Source: an uncultured Microbulbifer sp. (GTDB taxonomy: Bacteria; Pseudomonadota; Gammaproteobacteria; Pseudomonadales; Cellvibrionaceae). From it: a DNA stretch of 64,000 nt. Shown piece by piece: positions 63,787 to 64,000 of the stretch (the first letter of the stretch is position 1; each line of letters begins with the position of its first letter). The notes below the pieces were generated by a model. It ran no database searches, was not told where the DNA came from, and saw only the letters and a program-made list of their open reading frames with translations. The DNA is taken from assembly GCF_947504145.1 (NCBI RefSeq), contig NZ_CANNGQ010000003.1:496001-560000 (forward strand), in the 5' to 3' direction. The position numbers and the translations under genes were made by a program.

Positions 63787-64000
63787 CAGGCAATTTCCTC
63801 GCGGGCGCGCTCAGTGGCGGCGGGTTGCGGACCGGACTGGGAGGCTGACTGAGACAGGCGCTGCATTTGCGCCACCAGCTGGCGATAGTCGCGGGTGAAC
63901 TGGCCGCTGATCGCGGCAAGGGCCTGCCCCATGGCCCCAATAACGCCTTCCACCTCTTCTTCCATCTTGCGCTCCACCAGCTGGTATTGTTTGCCGATGG
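63786..64000 (-). CDS. possible MotA/ZorA-like stator, C-terminal fragment
   Basis: The last 70 codons of a gene that begins outside the window; the frame is open to the edge. What is visible is a charged amphipathic tail (QYQLVERKMEEEVEGVIGAM, then QALAAISGQFTRDYRQLVAQMQRL) ending in a disordered Ser/Gln/Pro segment. A coiled-coil tail fits ZorA, which has a long cytoplasmic tail, but the MotA/TolQ membrane core is not in view, so the identification rests on the coupled MotB/ZorB-like gene downstream. Confidence 0.5.
   Translation of the reverse strand, partial: IGKQYQLVERKMEEEVEGVIGAMGQALAAISGQFTRDYRQLVAQMQRLSQSASQSGPQPAATERAREEIA

Noticed and set aside
61898..64000. Complete, assigned Zorya system (ZorA-ZorD or ZorE)
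   Set aside because: The ZorA-like core is outside the window and no ZorC/D/E signature is seen, so the type cannot be assigned.
1..64000. tRNA, rRNA, prophage, integrase or insertion sequence
   Set aside because: None was recognised on either strand by eye. Short RNAs or degenerate IS fragments could be missed without a covariance or profile search.

Overview
The window looks like a chromosome segment of a marine polysaccharide-degrading gammaproteobacterium of the Cellvibrionales type (Microbulbifer or a close relative). This is inferred from gene content, not from a marker gene: there is no rRNA, tRNA or other taxonomic anchor here. The supporting signs are five TonB-dependent receptors (TBDRs), secreted carbohydrate enzymes with poly-serine linkers, an MvaT/H-NS-like protein, many lipoproteins, and moderately GC-rich genes in short operons.

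Layout. 1-8.9 kb: partial acyl-CoA dehydrogenase, XRE/MmyB regulator, GPH-family MFS transporter, TetR regulator, a cupin-TBDR operon, and a divergent GH1-like glycosidase. 9.1-17.8 kb: a minus-strand operon (saccharopine-dehydrogenase-like reductase, GPH transporter, TBDR), then a two-gene operon for an acetoacetate-decarboxylase-like lipoprotein and a PQQ-propeller lipoprotein without haem. 18-22.4 kb: a FepA/BtuB-like TBDR and a repeat lipoprotein with alternating calcium-loop and YD-like units. 22.7-32 kb: mostly housekeeping or accessory genes (MvaT-like protein, CBS protein, SLC13 transporter, SDR, VOC protein, DUF2750, SprT-like protease, PaaI thioesterase, DUF2799 lipoprotein, MBL hydrolase, alpha/beta-hydrolase-like protein). 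32.4-39 kb: the recurrent TBDR-SapC-cupin_8-flavin-halogenase cluster.

39.2-54.6 kb is a coherent chitin/amino-sugar or beta-glucan utilisation locus. It holds an AA10 LPMO with CBM2, a divergent GH9 enzyme, a TBDR, a ROK/NagC-like repressor, a three-gene ribose-type ABC importer, a GH3 N-acetylhexosaminidase of NagZ type and a GH20 hexosaminidase lipoprotein. A near-identical candidate operator lies before both the TBDR and the importer and ties them to the ROK regulator. 54.7-60.6 kb carries a MalT-type activator and a GH13 alpha-glucosidase separated by a decayed antisense gene. 61.2-61.8 kb is a YkuD L,D-transpeptidase.

The right edge (61.9-64.0 kb) shows a translationally coupled operon on the minus strand: the C-terminal tail of a possible MotA/ZorA-like stator, a MotB/ZorB-like OmpA protein with an Asp in its single transmembrane helix, and a CxxC-rich protein of unknown family. 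It resembles the motor part of a Zorya-type anti-phage system with an unrecognised third component. It is the best candidate in the window for something undescribed, but it is cut by the window edge.
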